DNA of 64,000 bases. Origin: Acetobacteraceae bacterium B3987 (GTDB taxonomy: Bacteria > Pseudomonadota > Alphaproteobacteria > Acetobacterales > Acetobacteraceae). Location: positions 891,112 to 955,111 of the forward strand of contig JAFNMF010000001.1 in NCBI GenBank assembly GCA_026537415.1, read 5' to 3'. A program made the translations under genes and the position numbers. Under the pieces are notes generated by a model that searched no databases, had not been told where the DNA came from, and saw only the letters and a list, made by a program, of their open reading frames with translations. Of the stretch, positions 9,556 to 17,792 are shown piece after piece; within the stretch, counting starts at the first letter, position 1, and every line of letters starts with the position of its first letter.

Positions 9556-10419
9556 TTAACGAGGGCAGCGTTCAAGAAAAGCCTGAAGTCGTTGGGGGAT
9601 TTCCTCTGGGGACTGGAAGCGATCCCGACGGTAATTCTGCGTTCCCTCCAGCTTTTTTTCAATCAACCCATCATGAAAATCACCCATCAGGCCATTGATG
9701 GTGGCCAGATATTCAGAAAGCTGGTTCAGCTTCTGGGAAGGGCGGATTGTGCGTAACGTATCGTTGAAGGCCACACGACGGCTGATGATTTTACGCATGA
9801 CATGGAATTCATGGCCGGTTGTGGCATCCAGCGTACGGATCAGCTTTGCCAGTTTGGCATTTTCTTTCTTCTGATAGGCGATGATCCCTGCCGTATCGTC
9901 TTCTTTCCATAGGGCGATAGGGGCTGCGATGAGCCAATAATAGACTGGTGACAGAGCAACCCAGAGGATGAGGCCATTGGTCAGGGTTGCCCGCCGCTGA
10001 TGGTTTTTGAAGGCGTCCTGCATATTGCCCATAACGATGGTGATGAGATGCAGCAGGATCGGGTAACGGTGATGCCGGGTAAAATTGGCACAGGCAAAGC
10101 GCATATGTTTGAACTTGGCCCGTGCATATTTGAAGGCCAATTGTTCATCTTCACTGGCTTTACCGGAAAGGGCGATTTTCAGGATCAAACGGCGGAAGGC
10201 CTTGCGGTCTACACCATGTTCCAGAAGCTGCCAGCAGAGATTATAGCCATCCTTGATCTCGCTTATCTCACAGGCAGGCAGCACATCGTCAGGGAGTGGC
10301 GTGTCGGGGTGCGGAACATCATCAAGAAGGACATGCTCAAAGACGGTATCCAGCATCTTCTGAGGAAAAGCCGGCGTACTGCGGCGGCTGGCAGAAGGGC
10401 GGAAGGGGAAGATGGGCAT
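9556..10419 (-). CDS. CHAD-like domain protein with a central hydrophobic segment
   Basis: The 287-residue protein is not firmly recognised. Two stretches look like CHAD half-repeats (helical domains known to bind polyphosphate): FKYARAKFKHMRFACANF followed by HLITIVMGNMQDAF, and GHEFHVMRKIISRRVAFND followed by EYLATINGLMGDFHDG. Each has the basic helix followed by an L/I-x2-MG-x2-xD helix. Between them lies a hydrophobic segment ILWVALSPVYYWLIAAPIAL, a likely membrane helix and odd for CHAD. The start is the ATG at 10419, with AGGAG about 12 bases upstream. It is the last gene of the phosphatase-flippase-CHAD series. The CHAD call is tentative. Confidence 0.55.
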   Translation of the reverse strand: MPIFPFRPSASRRSTPAFPQKMLDTVFEHVLLDDVPHPDTPLPDDVLPACEISEIKDGYNLCWQLLEHGVDRKAFRRLILKIALSGKASEDEQLAFKYARAKFKHMRFACANFTRHHRYPILLHLITIVMGNMQDAFKNHQRRATLTNGLILWVALSPVYYWLIAAPIALWKEDDTAGIIAYQKKENAKLAKLIRTLDATTGHEFHVMRKIISRRVAFNDTLRTIRPSQKLNQLSEYLATINGLMGDFHDGLIEKKLEGTQNYRRDRFQSPEEIPQRLQAFLERCPR

Positions 10420-10445
10420 GGGTCTGGTTCTTCTCCTGATGAGGT

Positions 10446-11813
10446 TTAGCTGCCCGATGTGGTCGGCAGGTTGCCACTCTGGCGGGTTTCTCTTTCGTGC
10501 GGGAGGACGATTTTGTTCCGGCGCAGATAGGTCATACCCATCATGACGAATGTGGTCATGGTAGCAAAGAATATGCCCAAAGCATAGGCAAGCCCTGCGC
10601 CGTTCAGGCCATAATGATGACCCATATAGATGAGCAGAGGGACATAAAGAATTACGGAAACAAGCTGGGCCAACATGATGTAATGGGAGCGTCCCGCCGT
10701 GTAGAGTACGCCCTCCATCGGCAGACCAGCGGTAAAGAAGACCAGCGAAGGGGACATCCACATCATCAGGGTGGCTGCATCACCAAAGCGGTGGCCGAAC
10801 ATGCTGATGACGGGCTTCCCGCCTACATAGACCACCAGCATGGCCAGTAGCCCTAACGCCCCGGAAAGGGCACTTGTCCGCAGGGCCAGCTTCCACGGTG
10901 CGGATGTCCGTGGGTCCATGAGGACGACCTCTGGATAATAGCTTTTCTCCAGCAGTTTTGCAGGCCGTTGGACAGCATCCAGAAATTCCATGGACAGGGA
11001 ATAAAGACCAGCTGCTGATGTGCTGACAATTTTACCAACGAGCAGCTTGCTGATTGGCTCCCAGACAGTTTCTAGAATGGTGGTGATGCTGGCTGTCCAG
11101 ACAAAGCTCCACATGCCTTCTGGCATTTGTCGGGCTGCTTTCATGATGCTGGGGCGTAGCCCTTTGAGCAGGTCATGGCGTTTCAGCTCTAACAGGGCTG
11201 TACTCCAGAGATAGATCTGCCCCGCCAGGAGGGCCAGATACCAAGCGATGACAAACCCGGTTAACTTGGTGCCGCTTAGCAAGGCGAACAAGCAGCCAAT
11301 GGCACGGACTGTCGGTGTGATAAGCTGCTGGCGGGAGACGAGGTCGATACGGTCAAAAAGCCGGAGGATACCGTAGGCCGCCGTACTTCCCATGCCGGGG
11401 ATTAGTGTGCAGTAGAGTAGGACCAACAGGGTGGGTTTATCATGGATGCCCAGTGTCTTGCCTAAGCAGAGAAAGGCCAGCATGCCGAAAATCATGGAGA
11501 CAAGCCCGGCGCAGATATCCAGACCTATGGCTAGACTAATGCTAGTTTGGACTGTTTTGCGTTCGCCTTTCTGCCAAGGAACGGCAGCATAATGTAGGAC
11601 AATCTGCCAACTCTGAAACTGTCCGATAGCCGCTACGGTCTCGATGTAAGAGGCAATTAGGGTCAGAACACCGAAGTCATGTGGATGCAATGCACGTCCG
11701 GTCATGACCAGCGCAGCGAGGCCCACCATAGCCCCGATCAGTTTGGTTGAACCCAGCTTTCCCGCATTTTTCAGAACAACACGGAAAAGATCATCCTTGA
11801 ACCACCCCTTCAT
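10446..11813 (-). CDS. Polysaccharide-type flippase / oligosaccharide translocase (MOP superfamily)
   Basis: A 455-residue protein with about 12-14 hydrophobic helices. The N-terminal amphipathic start, KLGSTKLIGAMVGLAALVMTGRAL and then DFGVLTLIASYIETVAAIGQF, is typical of Wzx/RfbX-like lipid-linked oligosaccharide flippases. Its ATG overlaps the stop of the phosphatase gene in ATGA form, so they are co-translated. The neighbourhood lacks glycosyltransferases within the window, so the transported glycan cannot be named. A MATE-like drug role is less likely given the family pattern. Confidence 0.8.
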   Translation of the reverse strand: MKGWFKDDLFRVVLKNAGKLGSTKLIGAMVGLAALVMTGRALHPHDFGVLTLIASYIETVAAIGQFQSWQIVLHYAAVPWQKGERKTVQTSISLAIGLDICAGLVSMIFGMLAFLCLGKTLGIHDKPTLLVLLYCTLIPGMGSTAAYGILRLFDRIDLVSRQQLITPTVRAIGCLFALLSGTKLTGFVIAWYLALLAGQIYLWSTALLELKRHDLLKGLRPSIMKAARQMPEGMWSFVWTASITTILETVWEPISKLLVGKIVSTSAAGLYSLSMEFLDAVQRPAKLLEKSYYPEVVLMDPRTSAPWKLALRTSALSGALGLLAMLVVYVGGKPVISMFGHRFGDAATLMMWMSPSLVFFTAGLPMEGVLYTAGRSHYIMLAQLVSVILYVPLLIYMGHHYGLNGAGLAYALGIFFATMTTFVMMGMTYLRRNKIVLPHERETRQSGNLPTTSGS

Positions 11814-12595
11814 TCTGCAGGCTCTTGGAAGTCAGGGAGTTCATTGATGGCAACCACCCGCCAATAGCCGGCGATATGCTCAATGATGCTCAGGGAAAGA
11901 TTTTGGATGCAGAGGCGCAAGGCGGTGTCCACGGGGATGTCCAGACAGTGGGATAATGCCATACGGATTGCCCCGCCGTGGCTGAGGACGATCATGTCCT
12001 GTCCGGTATGTTGCTGGGCGTAACCATCCAGTGCCTGACCGATACGCTGGCGGACATCCATCATGCTTTCCCCTCCGGGAGGGCGTTCATCCGCAGCGAT
12101 GGACCAGAAAGGAGGGGCTGGCTTTTTGAGCAAGGCGGGGAATGTGTCATGGGGGGTGCCGTTCCATTCCCCTATGGATTGCTCGATGAAAGCGGGGTCA
12201 ATTTCCATAGGGGCGGAAAAATTACCAGCTTTTTGAATGGTCAGGCCGGTTTTGCGTGCCCGTTGGAGGGGAGAGGAAAACCAGACGGCTTTGCGGGGCA
12301 GGCGGCGGGCCAGAGCTTTATAGGCGGGTTTCTGGCTGCTGAGATGCTGGGGGCAAAGGGGCACGTCTAGCGTGCCGTACATGGTCTGTCGTGCCGTTTC
12401 TTCTACAATGGCATGACGTACCAGCCAGAAGCGTGTCACACCGGCGGGGAGGCCTGGTCCATCCAGAAAATGTTCCTGAGGGTCTGGCATGGCGGGGTGC
12501 GTCACGGAAAAATCTCTCAAACAGGTCAAAAGGCCTTTATCAGCGTGTTGGGACAGAACTGACGGCCCGATCAGAATTTCATGATAAGGGCGCAT
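11810..12595 (-). CDS. Histidine phosphatase family protein (phosphoglycerate mutase-like)
   Basis: The motif FWLVRHAIVEE carries the catalytic RHA histidine, and the second histidine is in IVLSHGGAIRMALSH. The segment IEQSIGEWNGTPHD corresponds to the usual E-x-x-x-G-x-W/F-x-G acid site. This fits branch-1 phosphatases such as alpha-ribazole phosphatase or other small-molecule phosphatases. The start is unclear: ATG at 12595 is chosen; TTG at 12619 or ATG at 12490 are possible, the last giving the family's usual short N-terminus. A TATAAA-like element lies near 12630 on this strand. It overlaps the flippase start. Confidence 0.82.
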   Translation of the reverse strand: MRPYHEILIGPSVLSQHADKGLLTCLRDFSVTHPAMPDPQEHFLDGPGLPAGVTRFWLVRHAIVEETARQTMYGTLDVPLCPQHLSSQKPAYKALARRLPRKAVWFSSPLQRARKTGLTIQKAGNFSAPMEIDPAFIEQSIGEWNGTPHDTFPALLKKPAPPFWSIAADERPPGGESMMDVRQRIGQALDGYAQQHTGQDMIVLSHGGAIRMALSHCLDIPVDTALRLCIQNLSLSIIEHIAGYWRVVAINELPDFQEPAE

Positions 12596-12720
12596 AGCGA
12601 GGAAAGGAACCGCCCTCAAGGAGAAGTTTTATAATTTGTGGTAACCGTGTCCTTTTGGGTGTGTTCATTACGGTCTAAAGTCAGGCAGGAATCTGATGGT
12701 CATGAGGGAGACAGACACAG

Positions 12721-12906
12721 ATGAAAATTTCAGCAGGGCCAGTCGCGACACCATCTTTCTGGCATAAGCTGTTCCGGACCGTCTGGCCGAAAAGCGACAA
12801 TGAGGTGTTCGTACTGGATGAGAAATGGGTGGTCCTGTTTCATATTGTTGTCGTGGCGGTTCTCGTTATTTTCCATCTGATTTTAATGAACCTTACGGAC
12901 TTCTGA
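12721..12906 (+). CDS. Small single-pass membrane peptide, unknown function
   Basis: A 61-residue frame with GGGAG upstream. Residues 1-33 are polar and basic; residues 36-57 (WVVLFHIVVVAVLVIFHLILM) form one strong transmembrane helix. I do not recognise a family. The pattern LD, then ~15 hydrophobic residues, then HLIL is faintly like a light-harvesting alpha subunit, but no photosynthesis genes are near and this is not claimed. Its 3' end overlaps znuB by 24 bases on the opposite strand. Confidence 0.55.
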   Translation: MKISAGPVATPSFWHKLFRTVWPKSDNEVFVLDEKWVVLFHIVVVAVLVIFHLILMNLTDF

Positions 12907-13725
12907 CCGGGGCATTTTTCGTTTCATGATGGAACAGGCAAGTAGGTAAAGGCCAACCCCGCCCAGACTGATCCAGAATGGTAGTGGGATGTTGCTGTAC
13001 CAGGAGAGGATAAGCCCGCCCCATGAGAGCAGGAGTGCCCCCAGTACGGAGCAGACCACACCTCGGAAGGGAGGGAGTTCCAGTTTCAGGGCGGCAGAGG
13101 CCGGGCCGATCATTAGGCTGAAACAAAGTAGTGCCCCGGCAATTTCCGCGCAGGCGGCGGCGGCAAGGGAAGCGAGCAGAAGAAAAAGTTGACCCAACCG
13201 GGCTGATGAGAGGCCCTGCGCTTCTGCGAGGCTGGGGCAGAGGCTGATGAAAAGCAGAGGTCGCCAGAGAAAGGCCAACCCGGCGAGGCAGACGGCGACC
13301 AGTCCTGCAAGCAGGCCGAGAGTTGAGCTATCCAGCCCCAGAACATCACCAAAAAGCAGCGTTGTTGTCTGGGATGATGCCTCATTGGCTTCGTGCAGAC
13401 ACCAAACGCCAATGCCCAGGCTGGCGGCCAGAATGAGTCCGGTCATTGTGTCCCGCTGGGCCGGATGTCCCCTGCCCTGCTGCTCCCGGCCCATGAAGAG
13501 ACCGCCTGTTATGCTGGCCGCTACCATGCCGGCTAGTGGAGGAAGGTGCAGCCATACAGCCGCCGCCGCCCCGCTGAATCCTATATGAGGCAGAGCATGA
13601 GCTGCAAAGGCTTGCCGCCGTAGCAGCATGAGCCACCCTAGGCTCCCGGCTAACAGGGAGACCAGAAAACAGCCCAGAAAGGCATGTTGCATGAAAGGGA
13701 AGGTAAAAAGGCCCGGTTCAGACAT
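12883..13725 (-). CDS. znuB: Zinc ABC transporter permease ZnuB
   Basis: The 280-residue protein has about eight hydrophobic helices and the ABC-3 family pattern (QHAFLGCFLVSLLAGSLGW at the start, HALPHIGFSGAAAAVW, and CAEIAGALLCFSLMIGPASAA near the C-terminus). It forms the membrane channel of a high-affinity Zn2+ importer. It overlaps the ATPase gene by eight bases, completing the order znuA-znuC-znuB on the minus strand. Zinc rather than manganese is inferred from the Zur-like operator upstream of znuA. Confidence 0.9.
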   Translation of the reverse strand: MSEPGLFTFPFMQHAFLGCFLVSLLAGSLGWLMLLRRQAFAAHALPHIGFSGAAAAVWLHLPPLAGMVAASITGGLFMGREQQGRGHPAQRDTMTGLILAASLGIGVWCLHEANEASSQTTTLLFGDVLGLDSSTLGLLAGLVAVCLAGLAFLWRPLLFISLCPSLAEAQGLSSARLGQLFLLLASLAAAACAEIAGALLCFSLMIGPASAALKLELPPFRGVVCSVLGALLLSWGGLILSWYSNIPLPFWISLGGVGLYLLACSIMKRKMPRSEVRKVH

Positions 13726-14377
13726 GCAACGTGCCTTCCTTTAGGGTGAGTTCCCGTATGGGTAGCGGGAGGGTTTCTGTTTTCAGAGGGCCGTGAGCCG
13801 TGATGAGCAGATTCGTGCCGTTTTGCTGGTGAAGCCGGACAAAAAGCTGAAGAAGGGCCTCATGGCTTTTAGGGTCCAGCGCAGCGAAAGGCTCATCAAG
13901 AATGAGCAGGTCGGGGGCGTTAGCGAGGGCTTGTGCTAGTGCTACCCGCTGTCGTTCGCCACCAGACAGGACGCCAAGCGGACGCCCTGCCAGAGACAGG
14001 GCCCCGGCCTCATCCAGAAGGACTTCTGCTTTGTGACGGGTTCTGCCGGGGAGAGGAATGCCCCAATGCGTACCCTTTAGGCAGGCCATGACATGACTGA
14101 TGACAGGCAGCATGGGGGCTGTATCATCGGCCTTCTGGGGCATATAGCCACAATGTTGACGGGCTTTGACAGGGGGCTGCCCATTGATGAGAAGTTGCCC
14201 GCTTTGTAGAGGAAGCAGCCCCATGAGAGCCCGGAGGAAGCAGGTCTTCCCGGCCCCATTATGGCCACGCAATATGGTCAGCCCTTTTAGAGGAAGGTCT
14301 AGCGTGGCGTGGTGCAAGATGGCGTGCCTGCCGACCTGAAGGCTGACATCTCGGCAGGAGAGATGGGCCTCTTTCAT
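13718..14377 (-). CDS. znuC: Zinc ABC transporter ATP-binding protein ZnuC
   Basis: A 219-residue ABC ATPase with Walker A GHNGAGKT, signature LSGGERQRVALAQAL, Walker B LLILDEPFAALD and H-loop TAHG. It drives metal import through ZnuB. The ATG overlaps the znuA stop by four bases. The length is on the short side for ZnuC, but no motif is missing. Confidence 0.92.
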   Translation of the reverse strand: MKEAHLSCRDVSLQVGRHAILHHATLDLPLKGLTILRGHNGAGKTCFLRALMGLLPLQSGQLLINGQPPVKARQHCGYMPQKADDTAPMLPVISHVMACLKGTHWGIPLPGRTRHKAEVLLDEAGALSLAGRPLGVLSGGERQRVALAQALANAPDLLILDEPFAALDPKSHEALLQLFVRLHQQNGTNLLITAHGPLKTETLPLPIRELTLKEGTLHV

Positions 14378-15300
14378 GGTTGGGGATGGTTGTGCGCAGC
14401 CTGAGGAGCTGTCTGTTTCAGAGCATCTTCTAAAGATGTTAGGATCGTGTTCAGCCAGTCTTGCCAGTGTTGCCCAGCCGGCAGGCTTTCTCCAATAGCA
14501 ATGACGGGAATACCCGCCTGACGAGCTATGTTTTCTACTCTACTAGCTTGAGGTGCGCTGATGGCCGGGTTGCGGACCATGAAGCGGATGGCTTTCTGTT
14601 TGATGGCGGTTTCCAGCAGGGCGGTATCATAGGGGGCGAGGCTAGTTTCATTCATCAAGGAACGGGCCCAGCTCTGGTTTGTCATTTCTAGCCCAGCGGC
14701 CAGAAGAAGACGTTCGCCAGCCGGTTCAGTCATGGCAAAAGGTGCGCCGTGATATGTTTGACTGATGGTTTGGAGGCGAGCGGAAATCAGGTCGATTTGT
14801 TTTTCGAACAGAGCGAGGCGGTCGCTGATGTCTTGATGGCTCTGCGGTGTTCTCTCCATAAGCCATGTGGCGATTTCCCGGGCTGTTTTCCGCACGGTGG
14901 GAAGATCGAAAAAGAGATGTGGGTCCTCCCCTGCCAGCCAACCTGTATGGTCCGCTGCTATGAAGAGCTTTACAGGAGGAGGCAGAAGGTTTGCTGCCCA
15001 GTCATCATAGGTTGCCCCGTTGAGCAGCACCGCATCACTCATGGCCAGCTGTCGGGCCATGAGAGGGGACGGCTGGAGATGATGTGGGTCCAGCCCTTCA
15101 CTGGTGATGAGGGCGTGCGTCTTTAGTGCAGAGCCACCAACCTGCTGAGCAACATCGCACCATACAGGTTCCACGCAGGTCAGTAGCGGGGGAACCTGTT
15201 CCTGTCCTGCTCCGGTCTCGGCAAGGGCCGGGCGGGATAGCAGACCTGCCATCAGCAGCAGAAGGAAGGATAGGCAGGCGAAGGGACGCAACAGGGACAT
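14374..15300 (-). CDS. znuA: Zinc-binding periplasmic protein ZnuA
   Basis: Solute-binding protein of the zinc importer. It has a signal peptide (LLRPFACLSFLLLLMAGLL, cut near ALA). The mature part shows the cluster A-1 pattern: SEGLDPHHLQPSP with a metal-ligand histidine pair, a shorter acidic/histidine loop (GEDPHLFFDLP) and GAPFAMTEPAGERL. In this copy the position usually His in the third motif reads TEP, so the ligand set may differ. The long His-rich loop of E. coli ZnuA is absent. First gene of the operon, 28 bases downstream of a 19-bp inverted repeat. Confidence 0.88.
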   Translation of the reverse strand: MSLLRPFACLSFLLLLMAGLLSRPALAETGAGQEQVPPLLTCVEPVWCDVAQQVGGSALKTHALITSEGLDPHHLQPSPLMARQLAMSDAVLLNGATYDDWAANLLPPPVKLFIAADHTGWLAGEDPHLFFDLPTVRKTAREIATWLMERTPQSHQDISDRLALFEKQIDLISARLQTISQTYHGAPFAMTEPAGERLLLAAGLEMTNQSWARSLMNETSLAPYDTALLETAIKQKAIRFMVRNPAISAPQASRVENIARQAGIPVIAIGESLPAGQHWQDWLNTILTSLEDALKQTAPQAAHNHPQP

Positions 15301-15328
15301 GAGAGACTTTCAAGCCGTAAGCAGAAGC

Positions 15329-15347
15329 AATGTTATATAATAACATT
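15329..15347. promoter_or_regulatory. Probable Zur operator (perfect inverted repeat)
   Basis: AATGTTATATAATAACATT consists of two perfect 8-base arms around a 3-base centre. Its TGTTAT...ATAACA core matches the AT-rich dyads bound by Zur in Alphaproteobacteria. It lies just upstream of znuA and ~125 bases from the divergent Rieske gene. The Zur assignment is an inference. Confidence 0.8.
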
Positions 15348-15472
15348 CCCTTCACCTGCAAAGGAACGTCCTCCCCAGCAGGCAGGAACCTTTTATCGGA
15401 CACTATGGCCGCCAGTGGTGTGCTGGCGTATGCTAGTTGCCGTTCCTCAAATAAGCATACGGTGTTGGTGCC

Positions 15473-16579
15473 ATGACTGAAGTATTGTCAGAACAACCTC
15501 ATGACCTTCGCAGGATCGATATCTCACCGGATTACTGGTACCCCGTTGCCTGGTCGGAAGACCTAAAGGCAGGGAAGGCCATAGGCCGCAATTTCAGCGG
15601 GCAGCCTGTCGTACTTGTCCGCCCGAAGAGAGGGCCGGTCTATGCGCTGGAAGATAAATGCGCCCATCGGCAGGTGCCCCTCAGTGAGGGCGTTGTGGAA
15701 GGTGGGACCATCAAATGCGGCTATCACGGCTGGGCCTATAGCCGGACAGGGGATTGCGAGGATATTCCCTATCTGGGCAAGGATGAGAACCAGAAGCGCA
15801 TCCCGAACTGCGTCCGGCCCTATCCCTGTATTGAAGCAGGTGGAATGATCTTCATCTTTCCCGGCGATCCAGAGAAAGCCCGGACAACCCCGTTGCCAGA
15901 GCTGGCACAGGTGGGGAACAGGGCCTTCAAGACCCGGCGTTTTGATCCATCCGTGAAGTGCCATTACACCTTCATGCATGAGAACCTGATGGACATGAAT
16001 CATCAGTTCCTGCACCGGCGGCAGATGGGCAAGATCAGGGCCCGTTATCTGGGTGGTGATCAGGGAGAAGGTTATGTGGAGGCCCGCTACAGCTTCGCCC
16101 GTGTGGGCAGCGAGGGGCAGCCTCTGGCGGAACGGCTGATCTTCGGCAAGCACAAATATGATCCCAGCAAGCCCCAGCCTGTGGAAGAGGTTGTGACCAT
16201 CCGCACATCCTATCCGTATCAGAGCCTGCACATCCACGATAAGGATGGCGACCTGATTATGCAGCTTTTTGCCGTCTATGTCCCCGATAGCGGTGATGGG
16301 CAGAGCTGCCAGACCTTCGGGCTTCTCTCCGTCCTGCGGCCGAAGGTGCCGTTCGTGCTGGACCTCATCTGGCCAGTTCTGGGCGTGTTTACCAACCGCA
16401 TCTTCCATGAGGATAAGGACATCGTGGAGATGGAGCAGAAGGCATGGAACATGCAGGGTGGGGATCGGAATATCGAGGTCTTCCCCATCGTCAAAAAACT
16501 CCGCCATCTGCTGCGGTCAGGCGGGATTCCCCATAAGGGTGGGGTACAGACCATGTATCCGGTCCCACAAGAGACCTGA
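15473..16579 (+). CDS. Rieske-type aromatic-ring-hydroxylating oxygenase, alpha subunit-like
   Basis: The 368-residue protein carries the Rieske [2Fe-2S] ligands Cys63-x-His65 and Cys82-x2-His85 (CAHR and CGYHGW), then the mononuclear iron site N171-x2-D174-x2-H177-x3-H181. These are the complete catalytic features of Rieske oxygenases such as vanillate or phthalate-type demethylases. No reductase or ferredoxin gene is adjacent, so the electron donor must be elsewhere. The substrate is unknown. It is divergent from znuA and convergent with the aromatic-acid-type exporter, which may hint at an aromatic substrate, but this is only context. Confidence 0.88.
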   Translation: MTEVLSEQPHDLRRIDISPDYWYPVAWSEDLKAGKAIGRNFSGQPVVLVRPKRGPVYALEDKCAHRQVPLSEGVVEGGTIKCGYHGWAYSRTGDCEDIPYLGKDENQKRIPNCVRPYPCIEAGGMIFIFPGDPEKARTTPLPELAQVGNRAFKTRRFDPSVKCHYTFMHENLMDMNHQFLHRRQMGKIRARYLGGDQGEGYVEARYSFARVGSEGQPLAERLIFGKHKYDPSKPQPVEEVVTIRTSYPYQSLHIHDKDGDLIMQLFAVYVPDSGDGQSCQTFGLLSVLRPKVPFVLDLIWPVLGVFTNRIFHEDKDIVEMEQKAWNMQGGDRNIEVFPIVKKLRHLLRSGGIPHKGGVQTMYPVPQET

Positions 16580-16629
16580 TGAGTCTGGAGAGGCATCATC
16601 GGGATGGGTAAGCCCTCTCCCCTCATCGC

Positions 16630-17580
16630 TTATTTATACCCGAAGAGATGGCGGAGATCGTCACTGAGATGCTGGAAGGCATCTTCATTGCTACGCCGCC
16701 GTCTGTTGCCTTTTTCGGAGATGACCGTGACTGTTGCGGTCATGCCTGCGGCAAGGTTGAGGTCCGGTGGAATGGTGTCCAGACTGATGCGGACAGGGAT
16801 ACGCTGGGCCAGCCGTACCCATGTATAAACCGGGTCTACCATGGGTAGCCCAAGGGTGTTTGTCATGGCGTTCTTGCTGGCGATACCACGGGTAATGCTG
16901 CTTACATGCCCGTAAAGCGGTGTGTGATAGCCCATCAGGTCCATGCGGACTGGGTCGCCGATACTGAGGTCATGGACCTTCACTTCCTCAAAATACCCGT
17001 CCACCCAGAATGAATTTGTGTCGATGACATGGATGTTCACTTGCCCGGCAGAAGCGAAATCACCCGGCCTCATGGTCAGGTTGGTGATGATGCCATCGAT
17101 GGAACTGCGAACGGTCGTGCGGTCCAGATTGATTTGAGCCTGCTTACGCTGGGCTAGTGCCGTATTGTAAATGGCCCGGGCTTGCTGGGCTAATGCCTCG
17201 TACTGTGTCTTTTCTTCCTGCGAGACAGCCGTGCCGGGAATGGCATGACGCCACCGGGCCTGATTCAGCCGGAAGTCAAGGTCAGCCTTAGCCTTGTTCA
17301 CGTCCGCATCGGCTTTTTCAAGGGCGACCCGATAGTCGAATGGGTCAATGACATACAGCACATCCCCGGCATGAACCTGCTGGTTGTCATGCACCGGCAC
17401 GGTGAGGATCTGCCCGGAAACACGGGGGGCAATATTCGCTACCTGAACACGGACCTGCCCGTTACGGGTCCAAGGGGCAGCGGTGTAATAATCCCAGAGG
17501 ACAACAGCCACGAACCCGGCCACGCAGAGAATGGAGGCAGTGACAGAGAAACGGATGAGGCGATAGGCACGGGTAAACAC
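16630..17580 (-). CDS. Membrane fusion protein of an AaeA/EmrA-like efflux system
   Basis: A 316-residue HlyD-family periplasmic adaptor: one N-terminal membrane helix (FSVTASILCVAGFVAVVLW), then the first lipoyl half APRVSGQILTVPVHDNQQV, a helical hairpin, the second lipoyl half VRSSIDGIITNLTMRPGDF and a beta-barrel. The frame runs open upstream, but the start is probably the GTG at 17580, with AAGG six bases upstream. It lies nine bases after the DUF1656 gene, giving the order FUSC-DUF1656-HlyD, the same three proteins as E. coli AaeB-AaeX-AaeA. A role in exporting aromatic acids or similar anions is inferred. Confidence 0.88.
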   Translation of the reverse strand: MFTRAYRLIRFSVTASILCVAGFVAVVLWDYYTAAPWTRNGQVRVQVANIAPRVSGQILTVPVHDNQQVHAGDVLYVIDPFDYRVALEKADADVNKAKADLDFRLNQARWRHAIPGTAVSQEEKTQYEALAQQARAIYNTALAQRKQAQINLDRTTVRSSIDGIITNLTMRPGDFASAGQVNIHVIDTNSFWVDGYFEEVKVHDLSIGDPVRMDLMGYHTPLYGHVSSITRGIASKNAMTNTLGLPMVDPVYTWVRLAQRIPVRISLDTIPPDLNLAAGMTATVTVISEKGNRRRRSNEDAFQHLSDDLRHLFGYK

Positions 17581-17588
17581 TGGCAGCC

Positions 17589-17792
17589 TTATAGTAGAAT
17601 GGTGAACAGGCCGAGCAGGCAGATCATGATGGCGAACTGTGCCAGAGGCGGGTTGGCAAAGAAACGCCAGAGCCGCAACCATTGGAGGGTGAGGCGCAGC
17701 AGGAAGGTCCCCAGTAGGGCAAGGGCTAGGTCAATGATGAAGGAAGAGACAAACAGCCCGTCCAGATTGATAACAAGGTGGTGCATTACCAT
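17589..17792 (-). CDS. DUF1656 (AaeX-like) small membrane protein
   Basis: A 67-residue protein with two hydrophobic helices (SFIIDLALALLGTFLLRL and FAIMICLLGLFTILL) and the DUF1656 pattern, including the W-x2-F/L region between them. AaeX-type proteins sit between FUSC and HlyD genes of aromatic-acid pumps; their own role is unknown. The ATG at 17792 has AGGA eight bases upstream and overlaps the preceding stop by seven bases. Confidence 0.82.
   Translation of the reverse strand: MVMHHLVINLDGLFVSSFIIDLALALLGTFLLRLTLQWLRLWRFFANPPLAQFAIMICLLGLFTILL

Noticed and set aside
12721-12906. Identification of the 61-residue peptide as a light-harvesting antenna subunit
   Set aside because: The match is limited to a hydrophobic helix with a His and an LD before it; no puf or bch genes are in the window.
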